Source: Runella limosa DSM 17973 (lineage in GTDB: Bacteria; Bacteroidota; Bacteroidia; Cytophagales; Spirosomataceae). From it: DNA of 64,000 nucleotides. The DNA lies in the NCBI RefSeq assembly GCF_000482465.1, contig NZ_AXVJ01000043.1, forward strand, positions 1 to 64,000, given 5' to 3'. The notes beneath the pieces were generated by a model. It was given only the letters and a program-made list of their open reading frames with translations, did no database searches and was not told where the DNA came from. Shown piece by piece: positions 1 through 8,081 of this stretch. Made by a program: the position numbers and the translations under genes. Numbering within the stretch: position 1 is the first letter of the stretch; the number at the start of each line of letters is the position of its first letter.

Positions 1-260
1 AGTGACAATTCTTTTTCAGCGATTATCTCTTTATAAGCTTGAATCTCTCGCTGAAGGCGAAGAATCTCTTTGTCTTTATCAGAGTTACTAACGCTGGATG
101 GGCTTGAAAAACCTCCTTTTTCGTACTGGGAAACCCAGTTATAAATGTTTGCACTCGAGACGTTAAACTCCTTAGATGTCTTAGCAGCTCCGTGTTCTTT
201 GTAGTAATTCACTATGGTCAGTTTTTCCTCCTGGCTCCATGATTTTTGATGCTTTCCCAT
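1..260 (-). CDS. IS3-family transposase OrfA (partial, 3' end outside window)
   Basis: This is the N-terminal 86 residues of a helix-turn-helix transposase subunit. The start MGKHQKSWSQEEKLTIV, the motif AKTSKEFNVSSANIYNWV (the helix-turn-helix) and a following charged stretch of K/E/R residues (leucine-zipper-like) are typical of IS3/IS150 OrfA. The protein normally binds the element ends and is fused by frameshifting to the OrfB integrase, which would lie left of position 1. The ATG at 258-260 sits about 50 bases inside the presumed inverted repeat, the usual arrangement. Confidence 0.85.
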   Translation of the reverse strand, partial: MGKHQKSWSQEEKLTIVNYYKEHGAAKTSKEFNVSSANIYNWVSQYEKGGFSSPSSVSNSDKDKEILRLQREIQAYKEIIAEKELS

Positions 261-318
261 TGAATCACAAATTTAAAAGTTATACCCTAATTTGTGTCCA
301 ACTTTTTAGCGGGCTAGA
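1..318 (-). mobile_element. IS3-family (IS150-like) insertion sequence, one end only
   Basis: The window opens inside an insertion sequence whose orfA runs off the left edge. About 50 bases upstream of the orfA start, on the minus strand, is CTAAAAAGTTGGACAC, which resembles the terminal inverted repeat of IS150-group elements (known to end in AAAAAGTTGGACA). The outer end is placed near 318 by analogy and could be off by several bases. No target duplication can be tested because the other end is missing. Confidence 0.7.
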
Positions 319-402
319 TTCGTACCTTCAAAAGTATGAGTTTGCCCAAAGAGAGATTGAAGCGAAAATAACGATATTATCATATATTTTATCATTTTTC
401 TG

Positions 403-630
403 TTATTTTTTTGCAAAATTAAAAGTACAACTTAATTTTATAGTACAATCAAATACTATTTTTTTCTCTGCTATGACTTCTTCGTCGCATGACTCATCTG
501 CTTCTAAATCTGCTCCACGTTATTGATACTAGAGACCTCTAGTTGGATTAGAGTCACCCCATTTATTCTCTAATCTTTCTTCAAGCTCTTCTACTTGAAA
601 AAACGGAAAAAGCGTTTCTGTAGTTACCAT
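403..630 (-). pseudogene. Decayed small reading frame with two internal stops
   Basis: A minus-strand frame starts at ATG 630 and reads 33 residues, including VEELEERLENKW, to a TAG at 529-531. After a second stop at 520-522 the same frame continues as an acidic stretch (GADLEADESCDEEVIAEKK) to a TAA at 403-405. One frame with coherent acidic composition on both sides of two stops suggests a decayed gene. The region is AT-rich and lies between an insertion sequence and another gene remnant. I do not recognise a family. Chance openness is possible. Confidence 0.25.
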
Positions 631-872
631 TGAACTGTCTTAATTGTACCTAGGCATACATGCATAAGTTGGGCTATTTCGGCATTGCCTTTCCCCTCTA
701 TAGCCTCATACAGCACTCTCAATTCTTGGCGGGTAAGTAGTACGTTCTCCTTCAGGAGCAATAATTCTAAGGCATTTAATTTTTCGAGCTGCTCTGGGTG
801 TTGCTTGGCTGTCATATCATTTAGGTTATTGTTTACCGAACATTCTATTCTTACAGCCACCAAATCAAGCAT
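624..872 (-). pseudogene. LuxR-type helix-turn-helix remnant
   Basis: This is an 82-residue frame whose second half, LLTRQELRVLYEAIEGKGN followed by AEIAQLMHVCLGTIKT, matches the LuxR/GerE pattern LTxxExxVLxLxxxGxxNxEIAxxLxVSxxTVKxH. It ends in KTVQW and a stop, where a complete domain would continue with about 20 more residues, and it has no receiver or sensor domain. It therefore looks like a truncated regulator tail, overlapping by seven bases the decayed frame that follows. It is probably debris from the rearrangement that brought the insertion sequence here. Confidence 0.5.
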
Positions 873-1080
873 TTATCAGTCCATTTTATCCTTTTCCTAA
901 TGGATAGGATATAGTTCTAACAAACAGCTGCTTTTTGGCAAAAGGCTGTCACTATTGTGTATCAGAAAGTAGGGTAAATCGCCGAAGCGGTAGAAAATGA
1001 TATGCTTACGCATACACTGCGCCAAATATACAGTAAGTCTATGGAGAATTGCAAACAATAACCTAAAAACTTATCAATAG

Positions 1081-1118
1081 GTTTTAGGGATAAAATACCC
1101 TGATTTTATCCCTAAAAC
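1081..1118. repeat. Perfect 16-bp inverted repeat
   Basis: The arms GTTTTAGGGATAAAAT and ATTTTATCCCTAAAAC are exactly complementary around a six-base loop (ACCCTG). The structure lies four bases beyond the rpsJ terminator. It has no T-run after it on the rpsJ strand, so it is unlikely to be a simple second terminator. It may be a mobile hairpin, an operator or a transcript-end barrier. Confidence 0.7.
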
Positions 1119-1121
1119 AAC

Positions 1122-1152
1122 AAAAGCCGACCCTTTTCAAGGTCGGCTTTTT
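1122..1152 (-). terminator. Rho-independent terminator of fusA-rpsJ
   Basis: An 11-bp stem (AAAAGCCGACC / GGTCGGCTTTT) with an eight-base loop lies 19 bases after the rpsJ stop. Both flanks are A/T-rich, so it could work in either direction. A terminator directly after rpsJ means that rplC and the rest of the S10 genes are not co-transcribed with it here. Confidence 0.85.
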
Positions 1153-1170
1153 ATTTGAAACCAAATGTCA

Positions 1171-1476
1171 TTAAACTTTAATTTCGACATCAACACCACT
1201 TGGCAATTCAAGTTTCATCAACGCATCTACTGTTTTAGCGCTTGACGAGTGAATGTCGATAAGGCGCTTGTAAGTGCAAAGTTGGAACTGCTCGCGTGAT
1301 TTTTTGTTTACGTGAGGTGAACGCAATACTGTGTAGATTTGCTTCTCTGTAGGCAATGGAATAGGTCCGCTTACCACAGCTCCCGTTGATTTTACCGCTT
1401 TCACGATACGATCGGCCGATTTGTCCACCAAGTTGTGGTCAAATGACTTCAATTTGATACGAATCTTCTGGTTCAT
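1171..1476 (-). CDS. rpsJ: 30S ribosomal protein S10
   Basis: This is the full-length S10 (101 residues), a small-subunit head protein that also acts with NusB in antitermination. It starts [18 protein letters not shown] and contains the conserved GPIPLPTEK and SREQFQ segments. The ATG at 1476 gives the normal family length; an open frame continues 17 codons upstream (to 1527) but adds non-conserved residues. It follows fusA by 155 bases on the same strand and is followed by a terminator rather than by rplC. Confidence 0.95.
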   Translation of the reverse strand: MNQKIRIKLKSFDHNLVDKSADRIVKAVKSTGAVVSGPIPLPTEKQIYTVLRSPHVNKKSREQFQLCTYKRLIDIHSSSAKTVDALMKLELPSGVDVEIKV

Positions 1477-1553
1477 TATAATTGGTTGGCTCTGATTGAT
1501 TATTAATTCTCCCATCGAAAGAGCCATTAACTCCGATAGGAAATATCTTTAAT

Positions 1554-1625
1554 GTTTACAGTTTTTAAGTTTCGGGTTTACGGTTTGTATTTGAACTCTA
1601 AACCTATAAACCCAAAACAGTAAAC
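1554..1625. repeat. Imperfect inverted repeat between fusA and rpsJ
   Basis: GTTTACAGTTTT (1554-1565) and GGGTTTA (1574-1580) pair with TAAACCC (1607-1613) and AAAACAGTAAAC (1614-1625), giving 18 of 19 matches in two blocks. The words GTTTAC and GGTTTA recur at 21830-21855 near the lemA operon, so this may be a short dispersed repeat. In the transcript it would form a long hairpin between the two cistrons and could set the fusA/rpsJ ratio. That role is inference. Confidence 0.5.
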
Positions 1626-1631
1626 TTAAAA

Positions 1632-3740
1632 TTATCCTTTTGACTTAGCAATTACGGTTTCCGCCAAGTTGTTTGGCAAGAATTCGTAGTGCGAGAACGT
1701 CAAGTTGGCAGTTGCACGACCTGATGAAATCGTACGAAGGTCAGTTACGTAACCAAACAATTCAGACAATGGCACATTCGCTTTGATAACTTGCGCACCT
1801 GCTTTTGAGTCCATCCCTTTCATCATACCACGGCGACGGTTCAAGTCACCTGTGATAGGACCAGTATATTCGTCTGGAGTTACTACATCTACTGACATGA
1901 TTGGTTCCAACAATTTTGGACCTGCCTGACGAGCCGCTTCTTTGAAGCCCATACGAGCTGCCAATTCAAACGACAATGAGTCAGAGTCAACATCGTGGTA
2001 TGAACCGTGGAATAGACGAACTTTCATTGAATCGATTGGGTAACCTGCCAATGCACCGTTCTTCATCGAGTCATTGAAACCTTTCTGTACGGCAGGGATA
2101 AATTCACGAGGAATAGAACCACCCACGATTTCGTTGACGAACAACAAACCAGTTGGGGCTTCTTCTCCTTCTTTCTGATCATCACGTGGCCCGATTTCGA
2201 ACACGATGTCAGCAAATTTACCACGACCACCCGACTGCTTCTTATATACTTCGCGGTGTTCAAAGTTTTTAGTAAGTGCTTCTTTGTAAGCTACTTGAGG
2301 CGCACCTTGGTTTACTTCTACTTTGAACTCACGACGCATACGGTCGATGATGATTTCTAAGTGAAGCTCACCCATCCCTTTGATGATGGTTTGGCCTGTT
2401 TCTTCGTTTGATTCTACTTGAAGCGTTGGATCCTCTTCAATCAACTTACCGATAGCTTTCGAGAAGTTATCTTGGTCAGCTGTTTTCTTAGGCTCGATGG
2501 CATACCCGATAACTGGATCAGGGAATACCATTGATTCAAGAACGATTGGGTTTTTCTCATCCGAAAGGGTATCTCCCGTTTTGATGTCTTTAAAACCTAC
2601 AACCGCACCAATGTCACCTGCCTCTAAGCGCTCGATTGAGTTTTGCTTGTTGGCGTGCATTTGGAAGATACGAGAAATACGCTCTTTGTTACCTGAACGG
2701 TTGTTCAAAACGTAAGAACCTGCTTCTAATACTCCTGAATAAGCACGGATAAAACACAAACGACCTACGTAAGGGTCAGTCGCAATTTTAAATCCTAACG
2801 CTGCGAAAGGCTCGTCAACACTTGGCTTGCGAGAAATCTCAGCGCCTGTGTCAGGGTTTGTACCTTTGATGCTTTCTTTGTCAAGTGGTGAAGGTAACAA
2901 TGCCATCACGTAGTCAAGCATTGTTTGTACTCCTTTGTTTTTGAATGAAGAACCGCAAAGCATTGGAACGATTTTCATGTCGATTACCGCTGCACGCAAG
3001 GCTGTCAAGATTTCATCTTCAGTGATTGACTCTGGGTCTTCGAAGAATTTCTCCATCAACGTCTCATCATACTCAGCTACTGCTTCGAGGAGTTTCTCAC
3101 GCCACTCAGCTGCTTCTTCCTTCATATCGTCAGGAATAGGCACAACTTCGTAAGTCATTCCTTTGTCATGCTCGTTCCAAATCATACCACGGTTGTTGAT
3201 CAAATCAACTACCCCTTTGAATTGGTCTTCTGCACCGATAGGCAACTGCAAAGGTACTGCGTAGCTACCCAACATTTCTTTTACTTGCTTGCACACGTTC
3301 AAGAAATCAGCACCCGAACGGTCCATCTTGTTTACGAAGCCCAAACGAGCCACGTTATAGTTGTTGGCCAAACGCCAGTTAGTTTCAGATTGAGGCTCAA
3401 CACCATCTACTGCACTAAACAAAAACACAAGACCATCTAATACGCGGAGTGAACGGTTTACCTCTACCGTAAAGTCAACGTGACCTGGAGTGTCAATGAT
3501 GTTGATGTGGTAATTGTTGTCTCTCCATTTCCAATCTACTGTTGTAGCTGCAGACGTAATGGTGATACCGCGCTCTTGCTCTTGCGCCATCCAGTCCATC
3601 GTCGCTGCACCGTCGTGTACTTCACCGATTTTGTGGCTTACCCCTGCATAATAAAGAATACGCTCCGTTGTGGTGGTTTTACCCGCGTCAATGTGAGCCG
3701 CAATCCCAATGTTTCTTGTGAATTTTAAATCACGTGCCAT
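1632..3740 (-). CDS. fusA: Elongation factor G
   Basis: EF-G is the GTPase that drives tRNA-mRNA translocation and, with RRF, ribosome recycling in the cytoplasm. The 702-residue protein begins [22 protein letters not shown], with the G1 P-loop at about residues 14-22. DTPGH (G3) and NKMD (G4) follow, then the domain IV/V region ending in [12 protein letters not shown]. The ATG at 3740 gives normal length. A GTG 23 codons upstream is only about 13 bases from the predicted transcript start, so it is rejected. It is the first gene of a fusA-rpsJ unit. The usual upstream neighbours rpsL and rpsG are absent. Confidence 0.95.
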   Translation of the reverse strand: MARDLKFTRNIGIAAHIDAGKTTTTERILYYAGVSHKIGEVHDGAATMDWMAQEQERGITITSAATTVDWKWRDNNYHINIIDTPGHVDFTVEVNRSLRVLDGLVFLFSAVDGVEPQSETNWRLANNYNVARLGFVNKMDRSGADFLNVCKQVKEMLGSYAVPLQLPIGAEDQFKGVVDLINNRGMIWNEHDKGMTYEVVPIPDDMKEEAAEWREKLLEAVAEYDETLMEKFFEDPESITEDEILTALRAAVIDMKIVPMLCGSSFKNKGVQTMLDYVMALLPSPLDKESIKGTNPDTGAEISRKPSVDEPFAALGFKIATDPYVGRLCFIRAYSGVLEAGSYVLNNRSGNKERISRIFQMHANKQNSIERLEAGDIGAVVGFKDIKTGDTLSDEKNPIVLESMVFPDPVIGYAIEPKKTADQDNFSKAIGKLIEEDPTLQVESNEETGQTIIKGMGELHLEIIIDRMRREFKVEVNQGAPQVAYKEALTKNFEHREVYKKQSGGRGKFADIVFEIGPRDDQKEGEEAPTGLLFVNEIVGGSIPREFIPAVQKGFNDSMKNGALAGYPIDSMKVRLFHGSYHDVDSDSLSFELAARMGFKEAARQAGPKLLEPIMSVDVVTPDEYTGPITGDLNRRRGMMKGMDSKAGAQVIKANVPLSELFGYVTDLRTISSGRATANLTFSHYEFLPNNLAETVIAKSKG

Positions 3741-3792
3741 GGTTTTTGTGATTGTTATTGAATCTGTTAAGTCTGTTTCTTGACCAAAAAAA

Positions 3793-3810
3793 TGTGTCAA
3801 TTCTGACACA
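3793..3810. promoter_or_regulatory. Inverted repeat in the fusA leader
   Basis: TGTGTCA-attc-TGACACA is a perfect 7-bp dyad lying about 10-30 bases downstream of the predicted fusA transcription start and 53 bases before the chosen ATG. It could be a DNA operator or a 5'-UTR hairpin. Nothing else in the window shows which. Confidence 0.45.
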
Positions 3811-3828
3811 CCCCTGAAAATCAGAGCG

Positions 3829-3861
3829 CAAAATTAGAAGTTTTGTCCTGAAAAACCAAAA
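3829..3861 (-). promoter_or_regulatory. fusA promoter (Bacteroidota type)
   Basis: On the minus strand this reads TTTTG, 20 bases, TAATTTTG, matching the known Bacteroidota consensus TTG/TAnnTTTG at standard spacing. The transcript would start near 3822, leaving a leader of about 80 bases before the fusA ATG. Confidence 0.65.
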
Positions 3862-4017
3862 GTCGTTTTTTACAAATTTAAAAACTACCCCTTCAAAGCA
3901 CCCTCTTTTTTATTTTCTCTACTTAATTACTAGACGTTGGTACTATTTTTGCTTACTATTTACCGTTCTCAGAACTTACCCTATTCAATCAATCACATAA
4001 CCCTCAAAATCCCCATA

Positions 4018-4758
4018 ATGACGCGATTATTGGGTTCATTCGTTATTTCGGCACTATTATTGTTACTGGCCCGTGCAGCATTTTGCCAGTCGATGCACCG
4101 CTGGGAAGTAGGTATTGGCACAGGAGCCGTAGGTTATTTAGGCGACCTCAATCGGCACGATTTATGGCCCAGAGAATTTCGTCCCTCCGTCAATCTTTAT
4201 GCAAGAAAGTACATTGGAGACGTAGTGGCGCTTCGCTACAACGTTCAAGGAGGGCAATTTTGGGGGCGCGATAAGCACTACCCCACTCGGCTTTCTCGCA
4301 ATTTGACCCTCGAAACTAATTTTGTTGAAAATTCACTTTTGCTCGAATGGGATTTCTACAACATGAACCCGATTTTTTATCGTCAACAAAATGGATTTCA
4401 ATCATTCTTTTCGCCTTATTTCTTCTCGGGCGTGTCGGTAGTTTATGCCAAACCTCAAATCAACTTCGACGAAAGCCAAACTCCCTACACTTGGATACGT
4501 GAAGGCATTGCCATCGACCGAGCGGCTCAGTACAATGCGTTTCATTTGTCTTTTCCCATTGGACTAGGTATTAAATACGATGTGTCTCCCGAGTGGATTG
4601 TGGGGCTTGAAGCGTCTTTTAGGCTTTCAACTTCTGATTATTTAGATGGCGTTAGTCATGCAGGCAATGCTAAGAAAAACGACGCGTATCAAGTCGCTAC
4701 CTTCAACGTCACTCGCCGATTAGGGCTATACAAAATGCGAATTCGCCGCCGATGGTAG
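4018..4758 (+). CDS. DUF6089-type outer-membrane beta-barrel protein
   Basis: This is a 246-residue secreted protein with an N-terminal signal peptide (hydrophobic ISALLLLLARAAFCQ). Many alternating aromatic/hydrophobic strands follow (WEVGIGTGAVGYLGDL, YNVQGGQFWG). It ends in a strand-like segment, as outer-membrane barrels do. The sequence resembles the Bacteroidota family DUF6089, whose function is unknown. The ATG at 4018 places the signal peptide at the start; the 27 upstream codons of the open frame are not signal-like. The stop overlaps a possible earlier start of the next gene, but its preferred start is 57 bases downstream. Confidence 0.6.
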   Translation: MTRLLGSFVISALLLLLARAAFCQSMHRWEVGIGTGAVGYLGDLNRHDLWPREFRPSVNLYARKYIGDVVALRYNVQGGQFWGRDKHYPTRLSRNLTLETNFVENSLLLEWDFYNMNPIFYRQQNGFQSFFSPYFFSGVSVVYAKPQINFDESQTPYTWIREGIAIDRAAQYNAFHLSFPIGLGIKYDVSPEWIVGLEASFRLSTSDYLDGVSHAGNAKKNDAYQVATFNVTRRLGLYKMRIRRRW

Positions 4759-4814
4759 GCCCAAAGAAGCCATTTTTGTTTGTATATTGCTCGCCAAATT
4801 TAACAGTTACCGCT

Positions 4815-5204
4815 ATGCCTTCTATTTTCACTCGTATCGTTAATGGAGAAATTCCTTGCCACAAAATCGCCGAAACTGACGATTTTTTAGCCTTTCTCGA
4901 TGTTTTTCCTTGTGCACCTGGACATACGCTCATCATTCCAAAACAAGAAGTCGATTATATTTTTGATTTAGATGACGCTCTTTACGCTGGATTGATGCAA
5001 TTTTCAAAAACCGTGGCGGCCGCCGTAGAAAAAGCGGTTCCGTGCAAGCGAATTGGCGTTGCAGTAGTTGGACTCGAAGTGCCCCACGCCCACGTACACC
5101 TCATCCCGCTCAACAGCATGGCAGACATGAATTTCAATAACAAGCTCAAAATGAGCCAAGAAGAACTAGCAGAGATTGCAAAGAAGATAAGGGAGAAATT
5201 GTGA
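4815..5204 (+). CDS. HIT family nucleotide hydrolase
   Basis: A 129-residue histidine-triad protein of the HINT/Ap4A-hydrolase group. These small cytoplasmic enzymes cleave phosphoramidates or adenylated nucleotides. The active-site motif HAHVHLIP is complete, and the N-terminal FTRIVNGEIPCHKI and middle APGHTLIIPK segments are family hallmarks. The ATG at 4815 matches usual length; an upstream in-frame start at 4752 would add 21 non-conserved residues overlapping the previous gene. The substrate cannot be deduced. Confidence 0.9.
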   Translation: MPSIFTRIVNGEIPCHKIAETDDFLAFLDVFPCAPGHTLIIPKQEVDYIFDLDDALYAGLMQFSKTVAAAVEKAVPCKRIGVAVVGLEVPHAHVHLIPLNSMADMNFNNKLKMSQEELAEIAKKIREKL

Positions 5205-5247
5205 TAAGCGAAAAAGCACGAGGAAACCTATCATGTAGCAGCATCAA

Positions 5248-5712
5248 TCACCCTTTTACATAAGCTAGTTTTTCTGCTACTTTTCCGTCTCGGACTTTAA
5301 AAACATCTACTCCCCGCAAATGCCAAGGTTTTCCATCTTTTGTTTTGCGATAAATCCACCTGACCACACAACGGTCGCTAGAGGCAAATATGTCCTCTGC
5401 CTCAAAAACAGCGTCTGGGTTATTCGTAAAGAATTTTGTCCAATACGCTCTGACCTGCTCCGCCCCTACTAAACGAGCACCATCTGGTGCGGGATTGGTA
5501 TTCTCAAAGATACAATCCTCGGTCATGGCATTCATCACAGCATCCACATCATGACGATTGAACGCCGCATTAAACCTTTCCACGGCAGCAAGGGTAAGGC
5601 TTGTCGTGCTGTTTTCTGTCTTCATACCTAATTGTGTTTTTTTGTTGCTAATACTTGTTTTACAGGAAGTAAAAAAGAAAGCCAATAGAAGAAGAGTTAA
5701 TAGCTTATTCAT
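5248..5712 (-). CDS. SnoaL-like (NTF2 fold) lipoprotein
   Basis: A 154-residue protein. The first 17 residues form a lipoprotein signal peptide (LLLLAFFFTSC, with the lipobox cysteine at about 17). From about residue 40 the sequence VERFNAAFNRHDVDAVMNAM, followed by TEDCIFEN, is the start of a SnoaL/DUF4440 nuclear-transport-factor-2-like fold. The C-terminal GVDVFKVRDGKVAEKLAYVKG completes that domain. Such domains bind small hydrophobic molecules or act as isomerases, but no catalytic assignment is possible. It lies convergent to the HIT gene and is probably anchored on the periplasmic face of a membrane. Confidence 0.7.
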   Translation of the reverse strand: MNKLLTLLLLAFFFTSCKTSISNKKTQLGMKTENSTTSLTLAAVERFNAAFNRHDVDAVMNAMTEDCIFENTNPAPDGARLVGAEQVRAYWTKFFTNNPDAVFEAEDIFASSDRCVVRWIYRKTKDGKPWHLRGVDVFKVRDGKVAEKLAYVKG

Positions 5713-5961
5713 TTTGATGGATAGTTAAAGGGTAAATAACTTAACACCGTCCATGGAAACATGGTACAATATCCTGAAAAAAGCATCTACTCAAAAGTAA
5801 AAACAATAAGGGAGACTTCCAAACAAAACCCAATATAACTACCTGAAAATCAATACACCACAAAAGATATATAGCGACTACAGAATTTAGTAGCAGGAAC
5901 GTTTATATACCTACTACTATTTTGTCTTTTTACTTAAATACTTATCGCAGAATTAGACGAA

Positions 5962-5996
5962 ACTTTGCGGTCCGCCGCGGCGGCGGACCGCAAAGT
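5962..5996. repeat. GC-rich perfect palindrome in AT-rich intergenic DNA
   Basis: The arms ACTTTGCGGTCCGCCGC and GCGGCGGACCGCAAAGT (17 bp each) flank a single G. It lies in the 301-base gap 5713-6014, 19 bases after the stop of the lipoprotein gene read on the minus strand. There is no T-run on either side, so it is not a typical terminator. Composition contrasts sharply with the surrounding AT-rich sequence, suggesting a dispersed REP-like element. The rest of the gap shows nothing I can identify. Confidence 0.75.
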
Positions 5997-6014
5997 CTAT
6001 TTCCGCACAAATGT

Positions 6015-6821
6015 TTATTTACAATCGGTATAAGTAAACGTTTTGCTATACGTCGAAATCCCAGAACCGTCCAAAAATCGCGTAAGGGTTTGTTCTGTCA
6101 ACGGAAATCCGTCAGTGGTGTAAGTAAAGGTATAAGTGGTTTCTCTCACAGCTTTTCCTGATTCGTATTCAGTCCGTTTGGTGGCATTCCCGCCCGCTTT
6201 TGTGGTAAAAAGTGGAAATTTGATATAATCGGCATAATACCCCAAAACGCTAAACTGCCAGCCCTTAAAAGCATCAAACATCGTCTTTTTGCTATCATAA
6301 CCCGTCAATACAACCCGAAACACCTCCTGATTGGTGCGGGTGTCTTTGGTGATTGTTTCCAGAATATTGCCTTGTGCATCACGCGTGATTGTCGCTTCCA
6401 TACCCTTTGAGTCCGTCACTTTCGTGATGCGCTGATTGGCATCGGTGGTGAAGTTCAGTACGTAATTGACATAATTCGCTTCGGGGGTTTTTACTACGGT
6501 TAATCGAGCAATGGAACCATTGGCGTTGTATTCGAGAGTTTCTTCTACGTCTCCATCCACTACTTTCACCAATCGGTTGTCTGCATAAGTATATACTGCT
6601 TTACCAGTAGCTTTCAATTGCCCCGTCGCATTGTCTTTTACCGAAATATTTACTCCTTCAGGCACGCCATTGGGAGCATACACATAGTCGAGTCGGTAGG
6701 CATTGTCTCTACCAGTTTCGCTACTAATGTTGCAAGTCGGGGTTGTAACGGGTGTGGGGGTAACTTTCTCGTCACAAGAAATGAAAACGAGCACAGAGAG
6801 AAAGAGAATAATTTTCTTCAT
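6015..6821 (-). CDS. Hypothetical lipoprotein with YD-like strands
   Basis: A 268-residue protein with a lipoprotein signal (FLSVLVFISC, cysteine at about 16) and then a Thr/Pro-rich linker. The remainder is a run of beta-hairpin-like units such as LVKVVDGDVEETLEYNANG, RITKVTDSKGMEATITRDAQG and TYTFTYTTDG. They resemble YD/RHS-type repeats or the DUF4595-like lipoproteins common in Bacteroidota. I do not recognise a specific family and no enzymatic motif is visible. It stands alone, 129 bases from the next gene on the same strand. Confidence 0.6.
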   Translation of the reverse strand: MKKIILFLSVLVFISCDEKVTPTPVTTPTCNISSETGRDNAYRLDYVYAPNGVPEGVNISVKDNATGQLKATGKAVYTYADNRLVKVVDGDVEETLEYNANGSIARLTVVKTPEANYVNYVLNFTTDANQRITKVTDSKGMEATITRDAQGNILETITKDTRTNQEVFRVVLTGYDSKKTMFDAFKGWQFSVLGYYADYIKFPLFTTKAGGNATKRTEYESGKAVRETTYTFTYTTDGFPLTEQTLTRFLDGSGISTYSKTFTYTDCK

Positions 6822-6950
6822 GAAACGGTTGAATTGTTGTATCGTTTATTGTTAACGATACATACGAGCAAATTCGCTCCTTTTTGTTGCATTTTTTTAA
6901 TGAATGGAGAATTGCCAATAAGGCAATTCTCTCATTTTTTTAATAAATTA

Positions 6951-8048
6951 TTAGAGACCATACTCAGTCTCTTCCACAATATAATCTACCACTCGGCTCA
7001 AATCGTGGGTGGCTTCCCAGACGGCCAATTGTCGGTCGGCGCCTGTGCCCATTTCTAAGATTTTGTGGATGTACTCTACTTCTTTACGACTGCCTAGTTC
7101 GTCCAAGACATCATCGACAAACTCAAGGAGTTCTTCCGCCAATTTGAAATAAGGCACTTCTTCTTTGCGTCCAAAATCAATAAGTTTTCCGTGAATACCG
7201 TACCGAGCCGCCCGCCATTTGTTTTCGTTGACGAGGATTTTGCGGTAGTGTTGAAAATTGAGATTTTTGCTCATCAATTTATAAATCTTCACCACCAATG
7301 CCTGCATCAACGCCGCCAAACAGATAGTTTCGTCGGCGCGCATCGGAATGTCACACACGCGGTATTCAATCGTGTTATAGAAAGGATGCAAACGCAAATC
7401 CCACCAAATTTTCTTACCGTTGTCGATACAACCCGTCTTAACGAGCAGGTTCACGTAGTCGTCGTAATCGTGGGCAGTTTCAAAATACTCGGGAATACCC
7501 GTGCGCGGAAACTTATCAAACACCTTCGACCGATACGACTTAAAGCCTGTATTGCGCCCGCACCAAAAAGGAGAATTGGTAGAAAGCGCATAAATATGCG
7601 GCAAAAAATACGTCAGTGAGTTGAGCAACTTCACTCCTGTATCGCGGTCTGGAATCCCGATATGAACGTGCAAACCGAAAATCAAATTCCCCCGTGCCAC
7701 GTCGCGCATTTCTTCGATGAGCTTGTCATAGCGTTCGTTGGGCGTAATTAATTCGTCTTGCCAATCCGAAAACGGGTGCGTTCCTGCGGCAGCAATTCGT
7801 AAATTTTGCTGCTTTGCGAGGTCAATAATCATCTTGCGCAGGTAAGTTACTTCTTTCCGCGCTTCCTCAATATTGGTACAAATATTGGTCCCCACCTCCA
7901 CTACTGACTGGTGCATTTCGGCCGTCACACGCTCTTTGAGAATGATTTTTCCGTTCTCAACAATCTTCGACATGTGCGAACGCAACGCGCGGGTTTCGGG
8001 GTCGATGGTCTGGAATTCTTCTTCAATACCGATTGTAAACTGGTGCAT
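6951..8048 (-). CDS. Carboxylate-amine ligase, GCS2/YbdK family
   Basis: A 365-residue member of the glutamate-cysteine ligase family 2. These enzymes join a carboxylate to an amine with ATP; E. coli YbdK has weak gamma-glutamyl-cysteine activity but the true substrates are mostly unknown. Seen here are the N-terminal IGIEEEFQTID metal/ATP segment, VEVGTNICTNIEEA, FGLHVHIG and the arginine-bearing YRVCDIPMRAD. It is the last gene of a minus-strand unit, starting 33 bases after the ATP-grasp gene stops. Two unrelated amide-forming ligases side by side suggest a two-step synthesis rather than glutathione formation. No gshB is nearby. Confidence 0.85.
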   Translation of the reverse strand: MHQFTIGIEEEFQTIDPETRALRSHMSKIVENGKIILKERVTAEMHQSVVEVGTNICTNIEEARKEVTYLRKMIIDLAKQQNLRIAAAGTHPFSDWQDELITPNERYDKLIEEMRDVARGNLIFGLHVHIGIPDRDTGVKLLNSLTYFLPHIYALSTNSPFWCGRNTGFKSYRSKVFDKFPRTGIPEYFETAHDYDDYVNLLVKTGCIDNGKKIWWDLRLHPFYNTIEYRVCDIPMRADETICLAALMQALVVKIYKLMSKNLNFQHYRKILVNENKWRAARYGIHGKLIDFGRKEEVPYFKLAEELLEFVDDVLDELGSRKEVEYIHKILEMGTGADRQLAVWEATHDLSRVVDYIVEETEYGL

Positions 8049-8081
8049 AGGTCTTGGGTAGTGAATCGTCCGCTGAAAAAC

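Noticed and set aside
239-526. 95-codon plus-strand ORF
   Set aside because: Low-complexity AT-rich sequence starting inside the insertion sequence; phenylalanine-rich with no recognisable domain, and antisense to the better-supported decayed frame.
3741-3809. Upstream GTG start for fusA
   Set aside because: It would add 23 residues not found in EF-G and lies about 13 bases from the predicted transcription start, in an inverted repeat.
5962-5996. Rho-independent terminator of the lipoprotein gene
   Set aside because: The stem is strong but no T-run follows on either strand, so a repeat element is more likely.
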